Assembly (NCBI GenBank): GCA_963781105.1
Contig: CAWAED010000010.1
Coordinates: 114,208-178,207 of the forward strand
DNA: 64,000 bases
Reading direction: 5' to 3'
Origin: Palsa-295 sp963781105
GTDB taxonomy: Bacteria; Acidobacteriota; Terriglobia; Acidiferrales; UBA7541
Position numbers and translations under genes: made by a program. Shown here piece by piece: positions 18,355 to 27,631 of this stretch (its first letter is position 1; each line of letters starts with the position of its first letter). Under the pieces are notes generated by a model. That model was not told where the DNA came from and ran no database searches. It saw only the letters and a list, made by a program, of their open reading frames with translations.

Positions 18355-19743
18355 ATGGCTGACCTCAATTTCGACCTCATCGTAATCGGCAGCGGTCCCG
18401 CCGGCCAGAAAGGCGCCATCTGCGCCGCAAAACTCCACAAGCGTGTTGCTGTCGTGGACCGCACTCTCATGATCGGCGGCGTCTGCGTGCACACCGGCAC
18501 CATCCCCAGCAAAAGCGTGCGCGAAGCCATCTTTCAGCTCACTGGCAACGCCGTCAGAACCTTCTACGGCGACAATCTTCGCGACAAAAACGACTTCTCC
18601 GTCCAGGATCTTTCCTTCCGCGTGCGCAGCATCGTCGCCCGCGAAACGGAAGTCATTCGCGCGCAGCTCCGCCGCAATAACGTCCAGATTTTCCAGGGCA
18701 CGGCGCAGTTCGCCGACCCGCATACCATCGAAGTGCAAGGCGACTCCGATAAGGCGATTCTCCACGGCGAACACATTCTCGTCGCTTGCGGCACGCGTCC
18801 CGCGCGCAATGCCGAAATTCCTTTTGACGACGAGCGCATCGTGGATACCGACCGCATCGCCGGCATGGATGGCCTCCCGCACGAATTCATTGTCGTCGGA
18901 GCTGGAGTCGTCGGTCTCGAGTACGCTTCTTTCTTCGCCGCGCTCGGCACCGAAGTCACGCTGATAGACCAGCGCCCCGCGCTTCTCGATTTTGTCGACC
19001 GCGAAATCATGGAAGCGCTCGCCTACCACCTGCGCCAGATGGGCACCATGTTTCGCCTCGGCGAAAAAGTCACGCGCGTCGGCATTGACCCGCAGCGCGA
19101 TCGCGTTTTCGCCGAACTCGAAAGCGGCAAAAAAATTCAGGCGGATGCGCTCCTCTACGCCGTCGGCCGCCAGGCCAATGGCGATCAGCTTCGTCTCGAA
19201 GCCGCCGGATTGCAGCCCGACCCGCGCGGCAAAATCAAGGTCAACGCCCAATACCAGACCGAAGTCCCGCACATTTACGCTGCCGGCGACGTCATCGGCT
19301 TCCCCGCGCTCGCCAGCACTTCCATGGAACAGGGCCGTCTCGCCGCTTGCCGTATGTTCGGCGCGCCTTCCGAACACATGCCCGAACTCTTTCCCTTCGG
19401 CATTTACACCATCCCCGAAATTTCCATGGTTGGCCAAACCGAAGAGACTCTCACCGCCAATAAAGTTCCCTACGAAGTCGGCCTCGCCAAGTACAAAGAA
19501 CTCGCCAAGAGCATGATGCTCGGCGATGAAAGTGGCATGTTGAAACTGCTCTTCGATCGCAATACCCGCAAACTTCTCGGCGTCCACGCCATCGGCCAGC
19601 GCGCCACTGAAATCATTCACATTGGCCAGGCCGTCCTCTACTACGGCGGCACCATCGAATATTTCCGCGACACAGTCTTCAACTACCCCACCCTAGCCGA
19701 AGCCTACAAAGTAGCCGCCCTAGACGGCCTAAATAAACTCTAG
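18355..19743 (+). CDS. sthA: Si-specific NAD(P)(+) transhydrogenase (soluble pyridine nucleotide transhydrogenase)
   Basis: This flavoprotein of the disulfide-reductase fold moves hydride between NADPH and NAD. It is 462 aa from the ATG at 18355. It has FAD-binding GSGPAGQKGAICAAK, the redox-site equivalent GGVCVHTGTIPSKS in which the second Cys of the usual CxxxxC is Thr (as in SthA rather than lipoamide dehydrogenase), NAD(P)-binding VGAGVVGLEYASFFAALG, and AAGDVIGFPALASTSMEQGR. The C-terminal dimerisation domain has GQRATEIIHIGQ. An open frame from 18274 adds a leader without support. Confidence 0.9.
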   Translation: MADLNFDLIVIGSGPAGQKGAICAAKLHKRVAVVDRTLMIGGVCVHTGTIPSKSVREAIFQLTGNAVRTFYGDNLRDKNDFSVQDLSFRVRSIVARETEVIRAQLRRNNVQIFQGTAQFADPHTIEVQGDSDKAILHGEHILVACGTRPARNAEIPFDDERIVDTDRIAGMDGLPHEFIVVGAGVVGLEYASFFAALGTEVTLIDQRPALLDFVDREIMEALAYHLRQMGTMFRLGEKVTRVGIDPQRDRVFAELESGKKIQADALLYAVGRQANGDQLRLEAAGLQPDPRGKIKVNAQYQTEVPHIYAAGDVIGFPALASTSMEQGRLAACRMFGAPSEHMPELFPFGIYTIPEISMVGQTEETLTANKVPYEVGLAKYKELAKSMMLGDESGMLKLLFDRNTRKLLGVHAIGQRATEIIHIGQAVLYYGGTIEYFRDTVFNYPTLAEAYKVAALDGLNKL

Positions 19744-19765
19744 CCCGTCGCGCGAGCAACGGTTT

Positions 19766-19790
19766 TGTAGCGGCGCACTTCAGTGCGCCA
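19766..19790. repeat. TTCA-core REP-like palindrome
   Basis: TGTAGC is followed by the perfect palindrome GGCGCACTTCAGTGCGCC (19772-19789). The same 24-base sequence recurs at 25125-25149. Confidence 0.7.
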
Positions 19791-19860
19791 TCGGTGCTGG
19801 GGCACGACTCATCGCGTGTTCGGTACGTCCAGCCATCCACCTTGCCGCCGGATGTGCATT

Positions 19861-20015
19861 GTCATTCCGACCACAGGGAGGGATCTCTCTTAGCGATGAG
19901 CCCAGTCAACGCCACAAAATCCACCGCGCCCATCACTCTCCGTGCCCTCCGCTTTTCGCTGTGCGCTCTGTGCTAAATCCTTAGCTTTTGCCTTTCGGAG
20001 TGCTCTCTGCGGTAG
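19861..20015 (+). repeat. Composite GTCATCC / CTCTGCGG repeat, copy 2
   Basis: This has TCATTCCGACCACAGGGAGG, GGATCTCTCTTAGCGATGA, then CTCCGTGCCCTCCGCTTTTC, GCTCTGTGCTAAATCCTTAG and CTCTCTGCGGTAG. The order matches the copies at 14882, 23638 and 29257. Confidence 0.6.
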
Positions 20016-20173
20016 ATTCAGCCTTTTCCCCGCCCGCAATTTGCCCCAAATCCATTTTCGTAACATAATCTTCCAGCGCGCATGAACCCCCAGCCCGCCA
20101 GCAAAAAACTGCATCGCGCCCAAGCCCTCACACATCCAAACCGTCACTGCGCATTCAATTGGAAGGAGACCCC

Positions 20174-20644
20174 GTGATCTCGTTCACTGTAAATGGCAAG
20201 CCCGTTATCGTCGAGGATCCTCCCTCCACGCCGCTGCTCTGGGTCATTCGCGATTCGCTGCAGCTCACCGGCACGAAATACGGCTGCGGCATGGCTCTCT
20301 GCGGCGCCTGCACGGTCCACATTGACGGCGAAGCTGTCCGCTCTTGCGTCGCCCCCGTCTCCCGCGCCCAAGGAAAAAAAGTCACCACCATCGAAGGTAT
20401 TTCGCCCGACGATTCACACCCTCTCCAACAAGCCTGGATCGAAATTGACGTGCCGCAGTGCGGCTACTGCCAGTCCGGACAGATCATGAGCGCCGCGATC
20501 CTCCTCCGCGAAAATCCCGCCCCCACCGACACCGACATTAACGAAGCCATGTCCGGCAATATCTGCCGCTGCGGCACCTATCCGCGCATTCGCCGCGCGA
20601 TTCATCGCGCCGCCGAAATTCAGGCCGAACGAGGTGGCAAATGA
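20174..20644 (+). CDS. Molybdenum hydroxylase [2Fe-2S] subunit (isoquinoline 1-oxidoreductase alpha-like)
   Basis: This is the iron-sulfur subunit of a xanthine-oxidase-family enzyme. It is 156 aa from the GTG at 20174, which has GGAAGGAG 5 bp upstream. The plant-type [2Fe-2S] site is YGCGMALCGACTVHIDG with a later Cys in VRSC, and the second, four-helix [2Fe-2S] site is CGYCQSGQ plus GNICRCGTYPRIRRAI. The stop overlaps the ATG of the large subunit (ATGA). Such enzymes hydroxylate N-heterocycles or oxidise aldehydes; the exact substrate is not decided by sequence reading. Confidence 0.92.
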   Translation: MISFTVNGKPVIVEDPPSTPLLWVIRDSLQLTGTKYGCGMALCGACTVHIDGEAVRSCVAPVSRAQGKKVTTIEGISPDDSHPLQQAWIEIDVPQCGYCQSGQIMSAAILLRENPAPTDTDINEAMSGNICRCGTYPRIRRAIHRAAEIQAERGGK

Positions 20645-22806
20645 TTGTCGCCGCCCCGATGAAACGCCGCGAATTTCTGAAAGCAGGCGCCGCGCTCAGC
20701 GGCGGCCTCATCATCAGCCTCTACGTTCCGAATTTCGTTCCAGCTAGCGCCGTCGCCGAATCCGCCAAGCCCATCGCCCTGAACGCTTTCGTCCACATCG
20801 CCCCCGACGAAATCGTCACCGTAATCTCCAATCACTCCGAAATGGGCCAGGGCATTTACACCTCGCTCCCCATGCTCATCAACGAAGAGCTCGAAGCCGA
20901 CTGGAAGAATGTCCGCGTCGAATCCGCTCCCGTAGCGGCCGTCTATAACCACACCGTCTTCGGCATCATGATGACCGGCGGCAGCACCACCACCGCCTCC
21001 GAGTACGATCGCTTCCGCAAAATGGGTGCGATGGCGCGCATCATGTTGATTGCTGCCGCCGCGCAATCCTGGAACGTGGATCCGCAAACCTGCCACGCCG
21101 AAAAAGGTTTCATCGTCCACGCCGCCTCCAACCGCCGCACCTCCTATGGCAGCCTCGCCGAAGCCGCTTCCAAAATCACTCCGCCCACCGATATCCCGCT
21201 GAAAGATCCGAAAGATTTCACGCTGATCGGCAAGCCGGTCCGTCGTCTCGACACGCCCTCGAAAACGAACGGCACCGCGCAATTCGGCCTGGACGTTTAC
21301 ATCCCCGGCATGCTCACCGCCGTCGTCCAGCGCGCGCCGGTCTTCGGCGGCAAAGTCGTCAGCTTCGATGCCACGAAAGCGAAAGCAATCCCAGGCGTCG
21401 TCAACGTCGTCCAGGTTCCCTCCGGCATCGCCGTCCTCGCCAAAGGCTTCTGGCCCGCCAAGCTCGGCCGCGAAAAACTCGAGATCCAATGGGACGAAGG
21501 CCCCGGCGCGAATATTTCCACCGTCGCGATGCGCGAACAATTCGCCGCGCTCTCGCACACTCCCGGCAATATCGCGCGAAAAGTAGGTGACCCCACCGCC
21601 GCTCTCGCCGGCGCCGCGAAGACCATAACCGCCGAATACGAAGTTCCTTATCTCGCCCACGCCATGATGGAGCCGCTCAATACTGTCGTCGATATTCACG
21701 AAGACCGCGCCGAAGTCTGGAGCGGTACGCAATTTCAAACCGGCGATCGCGCAGCCGCCGCTCAAGTCGCCGGCCTCAAGCCCGAACAAGTCACTCTGCA
21801 CACCACGCTCCTCGGCGGAGGCTTCGGTCGCCGCGCCAATCCGGCCAGCGATTTCGTCACCGAAGCAGCTCACGTCGCCAAAGCCGCCAAAGCCCCCGTA
21901 AAAGTCGTCTGGACTCGCGAAGACGATATTCGCGGCGGCTGGTATCGCCCCATGTGGTACGACCATTTCGCCGCGGGCCTCGACGCGAATGGCAATCCCG
22001 TCGCTTGGACTCACACGATCGTCGGCCAGTCCATCATGGACGGCACCGCATTTGCGAGCTTCGCGATCAAGGATGGCGTTGATTCCACTTCCGTCGAAGG
22101 CGCCGCCGATATGATTTACGGCATTCCCAATCTGCAGGTGGACCTGCACAGTCCCAAGAACGAAGTCCCCGTCCAGTGGTGGCGTTCGGTCGGCCACTCC
22201 CACACCGGATTTTCCGTGGAAGCCTTTCTCGATGAAGTCGCGCATGCCGGCGGCAAGGATCCCTACGAACTTCGCCGCGCTCTTCTCGCGAATCAGCCGC
22301 GCATGCTCGCCGTCCTTGATCTCGTCGCGCAGAAAGCCAATTGGGGCAGCCCCTATCCCGCGGGCCACGCCCGCGGCATCGCCACACACTTTTCTTTCGA
22401 CAGTTACGTCGCGCAGGTCGCCGAAGTCTCCGTGGATAGCGATGGCACGGTCCACGTACATCGCGTAGTCGCCGCCGTGGATTGCGGCCGCGTCGTCAAT
22501 CCCGACACGGTAAAAGCTCAAATCGAAGGCGGCATCGTCTTCGGCCTCACCGCCGCGCTGAAAACGGAAATCACTCTCGATAAAGGCCGCGTCCAGCAGC
22601 GCAATTTCCACGATTACCCGATGGTCCGCATGTTCGAATCGCCAGCCATCGAAGTCTACATCGTGCCCAGCTCCGAGAAACCCACGGGTGTTGGCGAGCC
22701 GGGAGTTCCGCCCGTCGCGCCCGCCGTCGCCAACGCCATTTTCGCCGCCACCGGCAAGCGTGTTCGCCGCCTGCCCATCAAACCGGAAGATGTGCGTTCC
22801 GCATGA
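20641..22806 (+). CDS. Molybdopterin-binding hydroxylase large subunit (isoquinoline 1-oxidoreductase beta-like)
   Basis: This is the Mo-cofactor subunit of the two-subunit hydroxylase. It is 721 aa, near the usual length for the IorB group. The N-terminus MKRREFLKAGAALSGGLII is a twin-arginine-type signal, so the enzyme is probably exported folded to the periplasm. Family landmarks include SNHSEMGQGIYTSLPMLINE, LLGGGFGRRANPASDFVTEA, RSVGHSHTGFSVEAFLDEVA and the C-terminal GVGEPGVPPVAPAVANAIF, where the Glu is the conserved catalytic base. It overlaps the iron-sulfur subunit gene and the cytochrome gene by 4 bp each, so all three form one operon. There is no FAD subunit, as expected for this type. 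Confidence 0.92.
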   Translation: MIVAAPMKRREFLKAGAALSGGLIISLYVPNFVPASAVAESAKPIALNAFVHIAPDEIVTVISNHSEMGQGIYTSLPMLINEELEADWKNVRVESAPVAAVYNHTVFGIMMTGGSTTTASEYDRFRKMGAMARIMLIAAAAQSWNVDPQTCHAEKGFIVHAASNRRTSYGSLAEAASKITPPTDIPLKDPKDFTLIGKPVRRLDTPSKTNGTAQFGLDVYIPGMLTAVVQRAPVFGGKVVSFDATKAKAIPGVVNVVQVPSGIAVLAKGFWPAKLGREKLEIQWDEGPGANISTVAMREQFAALSHTPGNIARKVGDPTAALAGAAKTITAEYEVPYLAHAMMEPLNTVVDIHEDRAEVWSGTQFQTGDRAAAAQVAGLKPEQVTLHTTLLGGGFGRRANPASDFVTEAAHVAKAAKAPVKVVWTREDDIRGGWYRPMWYDHFAAGLDANGNPVAWTHTIVGQSIMDGTAFASFAIKDGVDSTSVEGAADMIYGIPNLQVDLHSPKNEVPVQWWRSVGHSHTGFSVEAFLDEVAHAGGKDPYELRRALLANQPRMLAVLDLVAQKANWGSPYPAGHARGIATHFSFDSYVAQVAEVSVDSDGTVHVHRVVAAVDCGRVVNPDTVKAQIEGGIVFGLTAALKTEITLDKGRVQQRNFHDYPMVRMFESPAIEVYIVPSSEKPTGVGEPGVPPVAPAVANAIFAATGKRVRRLPIKPEDVRSA

Positions 22807-23567
22807 TCGAGCGCGAGGAAGCCGACCACATGACCACCGCCAATCATCCCGCGAAGATTCACACCAAAAATAAACGCCGCATCCTCGCTGCAGCGCTCGC
22901 AATTCTAGCGATCGCCTTCGCCTGCGCCGCCGTCAGAGCGCAACAATCCGCGCTCCTCATCACGCCGCCAACCGGGCGCGCCTTCGCATCCACGACGGCT
23001 TCCGCGCCCGTCGCTTCATCCCCCGTCAAAAATGACGGCGCAAAACCGCCTGCCGCTGCCGACGCTCCCGCCGCTGCAAATGAGGAAGCTGCACAAGCCG
23101 CCTTCCTCCGCTCCTGGACCGTCTTCAATTCTCCGCGCTGCCGCAATTGCCATCCCTCCGGCGACGCTCCTCTCCAAGGCGACGACAGCCACGTCCACAT
23201 TCAAAACGTAAAGCGCGGCACCGACGGCCACGGCGTCTACGGCATGAAATGCAACACCTGCCATCAAACCGCGAACACTCCCGGCGACAACATGCCTCCC
23301 GGCAATCCGAAATGGGGTCTGCCTCCCGCGAACATGAAAATGGTAATCGTAGGCGAAACTCCCGGCCAATTCTGCCGCCAGCTAAAAGACCCCGCGCAAA
23401 ACGGCGGCCGCACGCTAGCCCAAATCATCACCCACGTCTCCTCCGACGACCTGGTAGGCTGGGCCTGGAACCCAGGCGATGGCCGCACGCCACCTCCGCT
23501 CACGCGCCCAGTATTCGCCAGCGCAGTCCGCGAATGGGTAAAAAACGGCGCCTCCTGCCCCCAGTAA
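22803..23567 (+). CDS. Dihaem cytochrome c of the molybdenum hydroxylase operon
   Basis: This 254-aa exported protein has a hydrophobic signal (about residues 26-45, ending AVRAQ) and an Ala/Pro-rich linker, then two c-type haem sites, CRNCH at residues 113-117 and CNTCH at 150-154. The spacing and the sequence NSPRCRNCHPSGD do not match standard class I cytochromes; a C-terminal segment has VREWVKNGASC. It overlaps the large-subunit gene by 4 bp and is probably the periplasmic electron acceptor of the Mo enzyme, an inference from operon structure. Confidence 0.82.
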   Translation: MIEREEADHMTTANHPAKIHTKNKRRILAAALAILAIAFACAAVRAQQSALLITPPTGRAFASTTASAPVASSPVKNDGAKPPAAADAPAAANEEAAQAAFLRSWTVFNSPRCRNCHPSGDAPLQGDDSHVHIQNVKRGTDGHGVYGMKCNTCHQTANTPGDNMPPGNPKWGLPPANMKMVIVGETPGQFCRQLKDPAQNGGRTLAQIITHVSSDDLVGWAWNPGDGRTPPPLTRPVFASAVREWVKNGASCPQ

Positions 23568-23874
23568 GCCGGCCCGCCTCCCAAGAGGCGTGCGTTCCTC
23601 AGTAGCGCCGGCGTCGCGCCGGCTCTTAGCCGTTATGTCGTCATCCTGAGCGAAGCGAAGGATCTCTCTTCGCAGTGAACGCCATTAATCACGCAAAATC
23701 CCCACGAGCCCGGTCGTCTCCGTGTCCTCGGCACTCCTCTGTGCCCTCCGTGCTAAATCTTTCGCCTTTCGCCTTGTCCGCCCTAAATCTTTCTCCTTGA
23801 TCGACGCGATTTCACCATCCCGATGTAGAATACCCCCTCGGCGTTCCCGCACTCCGGACCGGAAAGGGCCTCGC
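23568..23874. other. Intergenic region dominated by repeats
   Basis: This 307-bp gap contains AGTAGCGCCGGCGTCGCGCCGGCT (a palindromic hairpin near 23600-23623) and composite repeat copy 3. No gene is supported on either strand; an open frame running into the downstream ligase gene from 23722 is a reading of the repeat. Confidence 0.65.
23638..23790 (+). repeat. Composite GTCATCCTGAGCG / CTCTGTGCCCTCC repeat, copy 3
   Basis: The left part is GTCATCCTGAGCGAAGCGAA then GGATCTCTCTTCGCAGTGA. The right part is CTCCTCTGTGCCCTCCGTGC then TAAATCTTTCGCCTTTCGCC. This is the most complete copy in the window. Confidence 0.7.
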
Positions 23875-25017
23875 ATGAGTCACCGGTTCACCATAGGTGT
23901 CGAAGAAGAATTCCAGATCGTTGATCCCGCCTCGGGAGAACTCCGCTCCCACGTAAGCGAACTCATGGAAGCCAGCTCCCCCGGCCTCGGCGAACAAGTC
24001 AAAGCCGAGATGCACCAATCCATCATCGAAATCGGCACGAAAATCTGCGCCAACGTCGCCGAGCTCGACGCCGACATGCGCCGCACTCGCGGCGAACTAG
24101 TGCGCGCCGCTGAAAGTCGCGGCATGCAAGTAGCCGCCGCCGGCACGCATCCTTTTTCCTCCTGGATTGATCAAGTCATCTCCCCCGGCGAGCGCTATCA
24201 AAACATCGTCGAGGAAATGGGCCAGCTCGCCCGCAGCCTCCTGATTTTCGGCATGCACGTTCACGTAGCCGTCCCCGATCGCACCACCATGATCGACCTG
24301 ATGAACATGGCGCGCTATTTCCTCCCGCACCTCCTAGCGCTCTCCACCAGCTCGCCCTTCTGGATGGGCCGCGACACCGGCCTGAAATCTTTCCGCACCA
24401 CCGTCTTCCGCCGCTTCCCGCGCACCGGCATCCCCGATCACCTGAATTCCTGGAATCAATACGAAGATTACGTCGAACTGCTCGTCCGCCTGCACTGCAT
24501 AGACAACGCCAAGAAAATCTGGTGGGACGTTCGCCCGCATCCGACTTTCGGCACTCTCGAATTCCGCATCTTCGACGTAGTCACCCGCGTGGACGAAGCC
24601 ATCGCTATCGCCGCGCTAACACAAGCCATCGTCGTCAAGCTCCATCGCCTCTACACGGCCAATATGGGCTTCCGCATGTATCACCGCGCCCTAATCGAAG
24701 AAAATAAATGGCGCGCCGCCCGCTGGGGCATCGAAGGCAAGCTAATAGACTTCGGCAAGCAAGCCGAAGTCCCCATGAGCGTCCTGGCCGAAGAACTTCT
24801 CGAATTCATCGACGACGTCCTGGACGAACTAGGCAGCCGCGAAGCCCTGGCTCCCATCCACACAATTTTCCGCGAAGGCACCAGCGCCGAGCGCCAACTA
24901 AACGTCTACAAACAAACCGGCGACGTGCAAGCGGTCGTAAAGCACATAGTAAACGAAACCCGCAGCGGCATCCCGCTGCAAGCCAATTCCGCCGCCGGTG
25001 CGCCGCAATCGTCATAG
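23875..25017 (+). CDS. GCS2-family carboxylate-amine ligase (YbdK-like)
   Basis: This 380-aa enzyme belongs to the glutamine-synthetase-fold GCS2 family, which forms amide bonds from a carboxylate and an amine with ATP (in YbdK, weak gamma-glutamyl-cysteine synthesis). Hallmarks are the N-terminal FTIGVEEEFQIVDPASGEL (metal-binding Glu cluster), FGMHVHVAVPD (conserved HVHV) and the C-terminal HPTFGTLEFRIFDVVTRVD. The ATG at 23875 follows a repeat; in-frame starts upstream would read through that repeat. It heads a run of three amide-ligase genes (next at 25207 and 26193). Its substrate here need not be glutamate or cysteine. Confidence 0.9.
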   Translation: MSHRFTIGVEEEFQIVDPASGELRSHVSELMEASSPGLGEQVKAEMHQSIIEIGTKICANVAELDADMRRTRGELVRAAESRGMQVAAAGTHPFSSWIDQVISPGERYQNIVEEMGQLARSLLIFGMHVHVAVPDRTTMIDLMNMARYFLPHLLALSTSSPFWMGRDTGLKSFRTTVFRRFPRTGIPDHLNSWNQYEDYVELLVRLHCIDNAKKIWWDVRPHPTFGTLEFRIFDVVTRVDEAIAIAALTQAIVVKLHRLYTANMGFRMYHRALIEENKWRAARWGIEGKLIDFGKQAEVPMSVLAEELLEFIDDVLDELGSREALAPIHTIFREGTSAERQLNVYKQTGDVQAVVKHIVNETRSGIPLQANSAAGAPQSS

Positions 25018-25124
25018 CGCAGCGCCCGAGAACGCCAATCTCCTGATTGGCGATTTGCTTTTGACTTTGTGGCGGCCGGTCCGCAACGCCGGACATGCCA
25101 TTGCCTGGGTTTTGCACTTGAATT

Positions 25125-25150
25125 TGTAGCGGCGCACTTCAGTGCGCCAC
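25125..25150. repeat. TTCA-core REP-like palindrome
   Basis: TGTAGC followed by GGCGCACTTCAGTGCGCC (25131-25148), identical to the copy at 19766-19789. It lies in the leader of the ATP-grasp gene. Confidence 0.7.
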
Positions 25151-25206
25151 GTTCTTGCGGCAACAAACGATGGTTTGTTGCAATCATGCGAAAGGACTCG
25201 CACACC

Positions 25207-26196
25207 ATGAAAATCGGCATCCTCTGCGGCCGCGAATTCAGCTTCCCTCCGGCCTTCATCTCCAAAGTCAACGAACTCGGCAAAAAACACAACATCACCG
25301 CCGACTTCGTCAAACTCGCCGGCACCAAAATGAACGAACCCGCCGAATACAAAGTAATAGTCGACCGCATCTCCCACGAGGTCGACTACTACCGCGCCTA
25401 TCTAAAACACGCCGTCCTCCAAGGCACCTACGTAATCAACAATCCCTTCTGGTGGACCGCCGACGACAAATTCTTCAACTACTCCGTAGCCGCAAAACTA
25501 GGCGTCGCCATCCCTAAAACCATCCTCCTCCCACAAAAATCCTATCCCGCCGATGTGGACATCAATTCTGAATCCCTCCGCAATCTCACCTACCCGATCG
25601 ATTGGGACGCGCTCCTCGATTACGTCGGCCGCCCCGCTTTTCTGAAGCCTTACTCCGGCGGCGGCTGGAAACACGTTTACAAAGTCCACAATCGCGAAGA
25701 GCTTCTAGCAGCCTATGACGGCACCGGCCCCTACTGCATGACGCTCCAGGAAAATATTGATTTCACGCAATACGTCCGCTGCTTCACCTTCGCCAAAATG
25801 GATATTCTTCCCGTCGTCTACGATCCCAAAGAGCGCCGCTATCTTGTCGAACACAACTACCTCTCCGCCGAACTCGGCGCCCGCGTCGTCCTCGACGCGC
25901 AAACCATCAATCAAGCTCTCGGCTACGAAATGAACACCATCGAATTCGCCATCAAAGATGGCATCCCTTACGCCATTGACTTCCTCAACCCCGCCCCCGA
26001 TTTCGAGCGCGACCGCATCACCGAATTCTATTTCACGCATGTAGTGGATCGCATGGCCCACCTCGTCATTGACCGCGCTCTCCGCGGCGATCCTTCCTAT
26101 CCCTGGCCGCGCTGGGAAGAAATGCTCGGCATCGGCGCCGCCTCCGGCTTCACCGGCGCCCCCGCAAAGAAAATCGCCGGAGCGACAATTGCATGA
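25207..26196 (+). CDS. ATP-grasp ligase (RimK/glutathione-synthetase-like)
   Basis: This 329-aa protein has an N-terminal pre-ATP-grasp domain (MKIGILCGREFSFPPAFI), a linker with NNPFWWTADDKFFNYSVAAK, and an ATP-grasp fold: nucleotide-binding RPAFLKPYSGGGWKHVYKV, LQENIDFTQYVRCFTF, and a metal-binding end MNTIEFAIKDG then AIDFLNPAPDFERD. Such enzymes activate a carboxylate as acyl-phosphate and join it to an amine. The ATG at 25207 is preferred (AAAGGA upstream) over 25186. Its stop overlaps the next gene's ATG by 4 bp, so it is cotranscribed with the circularly permuted ATP-grasp gene. It was not matched to a named biosynthetic enzyme. Confidence 0.85.
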   Translation: MKIGILCGREFSFPPAFISKVNELGKKHNITADFVKLAGTKMNEPAEYKVIVDRISHEVDYYRAYLKHAVLQGTYVINNPFWWTADDKFFNYSVAAKLGVAIPKTILLPQKSYPADVDINSESLRNLTYPIDWDALLDYVGRPAFLKPYSGGGWKHVYKVHNREELLAAYDGTGPYCMTLQENIDFTQYVRCFTFAKMDILPVVYDPKERRYLVEHNYLSAELGARVVLDAQTINQALGYEMNTIEFAIKDGIPYAIDFLNPAPDFERDRITEFYFTHVVDRMAHLVIDRALRGDPSYPWPRWEEMLGIGAASGFTGAPAKKIAGATIA

Positions 26197-27587
26197 ACGG
26201 TCCGGCCCCGGCTTCGCAATCTCTGCAAACGCAGCCACCGTCGCCCGCCGAAGTCTGGCACGGGCTCCTGCGCCCGGACGTCGAACTCACGCCCGCATTC
26301 TCCAATGAATTGAACGCGCGCATGCGCGCTCAGCGCCTCGTTTTCGGCGAGCGCATCCACTGCCCGTTTCTCCGCCCGTTTTTCCTTACCGCCGAAGATG
26401 AACAGCGCGTCCGCGCCGTCGCCGAAACCGTCGCCGCTCTCGGCGAACGCGTCGTAAAGCAATCTCTCGCCGACCCGCGCCTTCTCGCGCAATCCGCGCT
26501 CAGCTCCGAAGAGAAGCGCCTCGCCCGCATCAATCCGCGCTACGCCACCTCCAGCACCGCGTCGCGCCTCGACGCCTTTCTGCTGCCCAACTCCCTCCAA
26601 TTCGCCGAATACAACGCGGAATCTCCCGCCGGCCCCGGCTACGCCGAAACTCTAGCCGATGTTTTTCTCGCGCTGCCGATCATGGAGCGCTTCACGCAGC
26701 AATACACCGTCCGCAAATTTCCGCTGATGAAGCTGCTCCTCGCTGCGCTCCTCGCCAGCTATCGCGAATGGGGCGGCTCCGCCCCGCCGCCCGTGATCGC
26801 CATCGTGGATTGGCGCGAAGTCCCCACCTGGAGCGAATTCGAAATCATTCAATCGCATTTCCAGCGCGAAGGCGTCGCCACGGTCCTCGCTGATCCTCGC
26901 GATCTCGTTTTCAAATCCGGCAAGCTCACCGCCAACGGCCAGCGTGTGGATCTCGTCTACCGCCGCGTCCTCATCAATGACATCGTTGCGCGTCCCAACG
27001 AATGTGCGGCTCTGGTCGAAGCCTACAAATCTGGCGCGGTCTGCGTCGCCAACGCCCTCACTTGCAAAATCCCGCACAAAAAAGCCTTTTTCGCCGTCCT
27101 CACCGACGAGCAAAATTCCGCGCTCTTCAGTCCTACCGAACGCGAGTTGATCCGCCGCCACATTCCCTGGACGCGCCTGCTTGCCGACGCGAAAACCACC
27201 CGCGACGGCGAATCCTTCGGCCTGCTCGAATACGTCCGCAAAAATCGCGAAAATTTCGTCCTCAAGCCCAATGACGAATACGGCGGCACCGGAGTCCAAC
27301 TAGGCTGGGAAAATAACGAAGCGCAATGGGACGCCGCGCTAGAGCGCGCCCTAGCGGATCGCACCAGCGCCTGGGTAGTCCAGGAACGCATCGCCATCCG
27401 CCGCGAAATCTTCCCCATGCAAACCGAAACCGGCGTCCAGATGCGCGACATGCTGGTAGACTTCGCCCCCTACCTCTTCCGCGGCAAAATGGCCGGCTGC
27501 CTAACGCGCCTAAGCAGCACAGGTCTGGCCAACGTAACCTCAGGCGGCGGCCAAGTCCCATCGTTCGTCGTCGACGCACTCACATGA
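26193..27587 (+). CDS. Circularly permuted ATP-grasp protein
   Basis: This 464-aa protein resembles the type of ATP-grasp enzyme in which the domain order is permuted. Features are an N-terminal helical part, QFAEYNAESPAGPGYAE (metal/nucleotide-site motif seen in this group), IVDWREVPTWSEFEII, the segment KNRENFVLKPNDEYGGTGVQLG with the ATP-binding Lys, and the C-terminal signature LANVTSGGGQVPSFVV. It overlaps the preceding ATP-grasp gene (ATGA). Members are predicted amide/peptide ligases and often sit with other ligases. No substrate is known. Together with its two upstream neighbours it forms a three-ligase module. Confidence 0.85.
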   Translation: MNGPAPASQSLQTQPPSPAEVWHGLLRPDVELTPAFSNELNARMRAQRLVFGERIHCPFLRPFFLTAEDEQRVRAVAETVAALGERVVKQSLADPRLLAQSALSSEEKRLARINPRYATSSTASRLDAFLLPNSLQFAEYNAESPAGPGYAETLADVFLALPIMERFTQQYTVRKFPLMKLLLAALLASYREWGGSAPPPVIAIVDWREVPTWSEFEIIQSHFQREGVATVLADPRDLVFKSGKLTANGQRVDLVYRRVLINDIVARPNECAALVEAYKSGAVCVANALTCKIPHKKAFFAVLTDEQNSALFSPTERELIRRHIPWTRLLADAKTTRDGESFGLLEYVRKNRENFVLKPNDEYGGTGVQLGWENNEAQWDAALERALADRTSAWVVQERIAIRREIFPMQTETGVQMRDMLVDFAPYLFRGKMAGCLTRLSSTGLANVTSGGGQVPSFVVDALT

Positions 27588-27631
27588 TGCCGTTGGTGTA
27601 AAATTTATGTTGCTTCGCGTGTAGGTGCCCA

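Larger units (their letters stand above)
19744..20173. other. Intergenic region with two repeat families
   Basis: This 430-bp gap holds a TTCA-core palindrome (19766-19790) and a composite repeat (19861-20015), both listed separately. The remainder (20016-20173) shows no gene on either strand; it ends with the ribosome-binding site of the Mo-hydroxylase small subunit. Confidence 0.7.

Noticed and set aside
17881..19620. A 579-codon minus-strand frame opposite sthA
   Set aside because: It overlaps sthA in antisense and shows no domain; it is a GC-rich shadow.
20620..22902. A 760-codon open frame on the minus strand opposite the Mo-hydroxylase large subunit
   Set aside because: It is antisense to a well-conserved gene; its reading is Gly/Asp/Phe-rich without motifs, as expected for a shadow in GC-rich DNA.
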